From positions 248,001-312,000 of the forward strand of contig JAOPKB010000004.1 in assembly GCA_025517485.1 (NCBI GenBank): 64,000 nucleotides of DNA, in the 5' to 3' direction. The notes beneath the pieces were generated by a model. The model was not told where the DNA came from. It worked only from the letters and a program-made list of their open reading frames with translations, and searched no databases. Positions within the stretch are counted from its first letter, which is position 1; every line of letters starts with the position of its first letter. The DNA is from Natronoglomus mannanivorans. GTDB taxonomy: Archaea; Halobacteriota; Halobacteria; Halobacteriales; Natrialbaceae. Below, piece after piece: positions 61,463 through 64,000 of this stretch. The translations under genes and the position numbers were made by a program.

Positions 61463-62005
61463 CTACTCTTCGGGCCAGTAATCACGCGCGTCGATCCGTC
61501 GCCGGTTCGGGTCGTCGTCCGGATCGGTTCCGTAGGTGTAGGGCCGTCCGTCTTCGTCTTCACAGACTCGCGCCTCGAGGTACGATTGGGCGGCGCGTCT
61601 CGAGAGCGCGCCCATCTCGACGATGTCGGCCATCGCGGTCTTCGTCGCACGAAACCAGGTTCTGAGCGCCAGGTCGTCGCTGCCGGGGTCGACTCTGACG
61701 ATCGCGCCGCGGCCCTCCTCGCGGCCGTCACCCCACTCGAGCCAGCAGACGCGGTAGGGCGTCACCGCGAAACCCTCGGTGACGAGGTAGAGCGCCTCGT
61801 GAACGCAGGGATCGAGGTAGTCAGAGAGCACCCGCTCGAGGGAGACGGCGTCGGCGAGTACGTCCGAGTCGACCGTCCCGCGGGCGAGTGGCGTCTCTCT
61901 GGTGAGCGACGTCGCGAGCGCGAGGTCGTCACCGCCCCAGTGGCTGTACCGGAGGTCGTAGAGGTGGTCCGGTCGTTCGTAGGCGACGAGTGCTCTATGT
62001 CCCAT
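61463..62005 (-). CDS. DUF6735-like haloarchaeal protein
   Basis: 180 residues from ATG 62005. The start MGHRALVAYERPDHLYDLRYSHWGG-type pattern and RPYTYGTDPDDDP tail match, from memory, the haloarchaeal DUF6735 family. No catalytic residues recognised. It converges with the MutS-family gene (10-base gap). Confidence 0.75.
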   Translation of the reverse strand: MGHRALVAYERPDHLYDLRYSHWGGDDLALATSLTRETPLARGTVDSDVLADAVSLERVLSDYLDPCVHEALYLVTEGFAVTPYRVCWLEWGDGREEGRGAIVRVDPGSDDLALRTWFRATKTAMADIVEMGALSRRAAQSYLEARVCEDEDGRPYTYGTDPDDDPNRRRIDARDYWPEE

Positions 62006-62297
62006 GGTTTCGGTGAGCGGCGGTGGTCGTCGGTGTCGTCGAACGGTCGTCGGCTGGCAGTTCGGATCTTCGTCCACCCGAGGATCCGAACTCGGCTGTG
62101 GTAACGAGTTCGTCACCGTGCACACTATCGTCCATGTGTCGGGAGTGGTCCCGTGTTCACACTTGAACTTGCGGAGGGTTTCGTCGTGGGTTGCTCGCAA
62201 GGGGGCCGTCGAGTCGATCCCACTCGAGCGGTCGTGAGTTGCTCGAGAGACGGCCGGGCGAAACGAGGAAAAGGATCGGCCACGTATTTTCGACCGA

Positions 62298-62951
62298 ATG
62301 CGATACGACGCAGTCGTCTTCGACAACGACGGCGTACTGACGACGCCGACCGACCACGACGCCCTCCGGCGGGCGATCCACACCGCCTTCGACGACGTCG
62401 GCGTCTCGAGTCCGGCCGACGATCACGTCGACACCCTGTTGAGCCCGACCGTCGACGCACTGCACGAGATCGCAGCCGGCCACGGCGTCGAGGCGACGGC
62501 GCTCTGGGAGGCCCGCGAACGTGCGGCGATCGAGGTTCAGGCCGAGGAGATTCGCGCCGGTCGCAAGACGCTCTACGACGACGTCGACTCGCTCGAGTCG
62601 CTGCCGGTCCCGCGGGCGATCGTGAGCAACAATCAACACGAGACCATCGAGACGATCGTCGACCACTTCGGCCTCGACGAGTACGGCTTCGATCCATGGT
62701 ACGGTCGCGAACCGACGGTCGACGGGATCGAACGGAAGAAACCGACGCCGTACTACCTCGAGCGCGCGATCGACGAGATGGGCGTCGAGAACCCCCTCTA
62801 CGTCGGTGATAGCCGCGTGGACATTACGGCAGCCAACGCCTGTGAGATCGACTCGGCGTACATCCAACGACCCCACCGCGAGGGTTACGAGCTGCCCGAG
62901 CGACCGACTCACGAGATCGAGTCGCTCGAGGAACTTCGGACGTTACTCTAA
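62298..62951 (+). CDS. HAD-superfamily phosphatase
   Basis: 217 residues. Motif I VVFDNDGVLTTP has DNDG in place of the common DxDGT, motif II ...IVSNNQHE, motif III Lys in KKPTPYY and motif IV YVGDSRVDITAAN. Subclass I cap. A TATA-like CGTATTTTC lies at 62283-62291, close to the ATG. Substrate unknown. Confidence 0.88.
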   Translation: MRYDAVVFDNDGVLTTPTDHDALRRAIHTAFDDVGVSSPADDHVDTLLSPTVDALHEIAAGHGVEATALWEARERAAIEVQAEEIRAGRKTLYDDVDSLESLPVPRAIVSNNQHETIETIVDHFGLDEYGFDPWYGREPTVDGIERKKPTPYYLERAIDEMGVENPLYVGDSRVDITAANACEIDSAYIQRPHREGYELPERPTHEIESLEELRTLL

Positions 62952-62982
62952 TTTTCCGGCGATCGCTTTCGCCACCGTACAG

Positions 62983-63429
62983 TCACGCGGCGACGTTCGC
63001 TTCCTCTGCACGCGCTTTGATCGCGGCGTTCATCGCGTCGAACCCGGCCCTGATGCTCTCCCGATCGAACAGGAGTGGGACGAGTGCCCCGCGGAACGTC
63101 TCCCGCTGGAGCAGCCGCGTTCGTTCTCCCTCCTCGCCGATCGGCTCGAGGTGGAACTCGTGGTAGCCGTCGAAGACGAACGGGACGCCGAGACGACCCA
63201 GCCAGGCGAACCGTTCGTTGGGCTCGGCGGCGACGACTTCGGGTTCGAACGTCATGCCCCGCGAGTCCGGCGGCTCGATGCGAACCCGTAGTTCCTCGCC
63301 CTCGATCGGTTTTCCCTCGATCGCGGTGACGAACGGGTTCCACTCCGGGTAGGCGTCGAACTCGAGTAGGATCTGCCAGACCACCGTCGGCGGCGCGTCG
63401 ATCTCCACGAAGCGCTCGATCTGTTCCAT
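62983..63429 (-). CDS. SRPBCC (START-like) domain protein
   Basis: 148 residues from ATG 63429. The Bet v1/SRPBCC pattern is clear: IERFVEIDAPPTVVWQILLE, FDAYPEWNPFV and the C-terminal long helix FDAMNAAIKARAEEAN. Members bind hydrophobic ligands or act as polyketide cyclases; no ligand can be inferred. Upstream in-frame sequence is Thr/Arg-rich and was excluded. Confidence 0.88.
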   Translation of the reverse strand: MEQIERFVEIDAPPTVVWQILLEFDAYPEWNPFVTAIEGKPIEGEELRVRIEPPDSRGMTFEPEVVAAEPNERFAWLGRLGVPFVFDGYHEFHLEPIGEEGERTRLLQRETFRGALVPLLFDRESIRAGFDAMNAAIKARAEEANVAA

Positions 63430-63707
63430 GGGTGGTGTATCAGACTCGAGGAGTATGCCAGTATCGGTCGTTGTCGGCCGTTGTGGCTCGGTGTGGACGT
63501 TGCCGGTCGATACGGGTCGGGGCGGGTCGGTGTCAGTCCCACACCAGTCTCGCGTCGACCAATGTCCGGTCGTCGTTTCTGTCCATCGTCGGCTCTCTGT
63601 ACGTCGTGTTTCCGACGCTCGGCTGTGGCGTTCAGACCGATCGCTACGAATCGTCACCATCAGTTGCACACACGACCTATTTGCGTCGTGTCGTGGTGGG
63701 TGCGAAC

Positions 63708-64000
63708 ATGACGAACATCGCGATCACCGGCGCGGCCGGTAGCGTCGGTCGGCAGGCGATCGAGGCGTTCTCCGACGCGGACGAAGACGAAGTGACGCTG
63801 TTCACGCACAGAGAACACGACGACCTCGAGAGCGAGATTCTGGAGATCGAAGACCGGGACGCGTTCCACGAGGCACTCGAGGGACAGGACGTCCTGATCC
63901 ACCTCGCGGCCAACCCCTCGCCGGCGGCCGACTGGGACGCGTTGTCGGGGCCGAACGTCGAGGGCGTCTACAACGCCTTCGAGGCGGCCCGCGAGAACGA
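63708..64000 (+). CDS. NAD-dependent epimerase/dehydratase, N-terminal part
   Basis: 97 codons are in the window, from ATG 63708 (MTNIAITGAAGSVGRQAI). The Rossmann motif TGAAGSVG and VLIHLAANPSPAADWD-like block are those of extended SDR sugar epimerases. The rest lies beyond the right edge. Family is clear; substrate is not. Confidence 0.85.
   Translation, partial: MTNIAITGAAGSVGRQAIEAFSDADEDEVTLFTHREHDDLESEILEIEDRDAFHEALEGQDVLIHLAANPSPAADWDALSGPNVEGVYNAFEAAREN

Overview
The window is chromosomal DNA of a halophilic archaeon (class Halobacteria). The evidence is high GC with a strong preference for G/C-ending codons, very acidic proteins, TATA-box promoters set close to start codons (leaderless transcripts), an archaeal information-processing set (SecE/Spt5, TFB, aCPSF1, RtcB, NucS) and a haloarchaeal gas vesicle locus. 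A member of the Natrialbaceae fits, but that is an inference from overall gene content and not a marker-based assignment.

Layout. 1-9.8 kb: the tail of secE overlapping spt5, a PHP protein, a Mut7-C protein, family X DNA polymerase, a rhomboid protease with an AN1 zinc finger, endonuclease V, an SDR oxidoreductase and an ArsA/Get3 ATPase. 10-20.6 kb: mixed housekeeping and unknown genes (serine hydrolase, aminotransferase, CinA domain, GNAT enzyme preceded by a 34-bp triplication, HAD phosphatase, CPBP-like membrane protein, DUF302, AI-2E family exporter). 20.6-26.7 kb: a TatA-like microprotein, NreA, TFB, RNase HI, a PadR-type regulator, pyrophosphatase, a 43-aa microprotein and an AbrB-type protein. 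26.7-36.6 kb: aldo/keto reductase, alkaline phosphatase-like protein, endonuclease III, then rtcB flanked by two cell-surface beta-propeller proteins, one with a type IV pilin leader and one a Tat lipoprotein. 37-45 kb: aCPSF1, nucS and mutS. 45.2-47.4 kb: a large membrane-anchored winged-helix protein with an Asn/Ser/Thr-rich ectodomain.

47.7-55.3 kb is a gas vesicle cluster: gvpA-gvpN-gvpO on the minus strand, divergent from the tightly overlapped gvpF-G-H-I-J-K-L-M on the plus strand. gvpC, gvpD and gvpE are absent from the window. The candidate GvpI is far longer than expected, and GvpJ, GvpL, GvpM and GvpH carry long acidic extensions.

57.1-58.6 kb is an IS200/IS605-group element with only a TnpB (IS1341 type). 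It contains three double-hairpin (three-way-junction) palindromic modules: one upstream of tnpB and two inside the reading frame, in frame, one of them four codons after the RuvC-III catalytic Asp codon. This is the most unusual feature of the window. Beyond it lie an R2-like di-iron protein, a MutS-family ATPase fused to helix-hairpin-helix motifs, a HAD phosphatase, an SRPBCC protein and the start of an NAD-dependent epimerase.

DNA repair genes are notably dense: polX, nfi, nreA, rnhA, nth, nucS, mutS and the MutS-related gene. No tRNA, rRNA or CRISPR array was seen.
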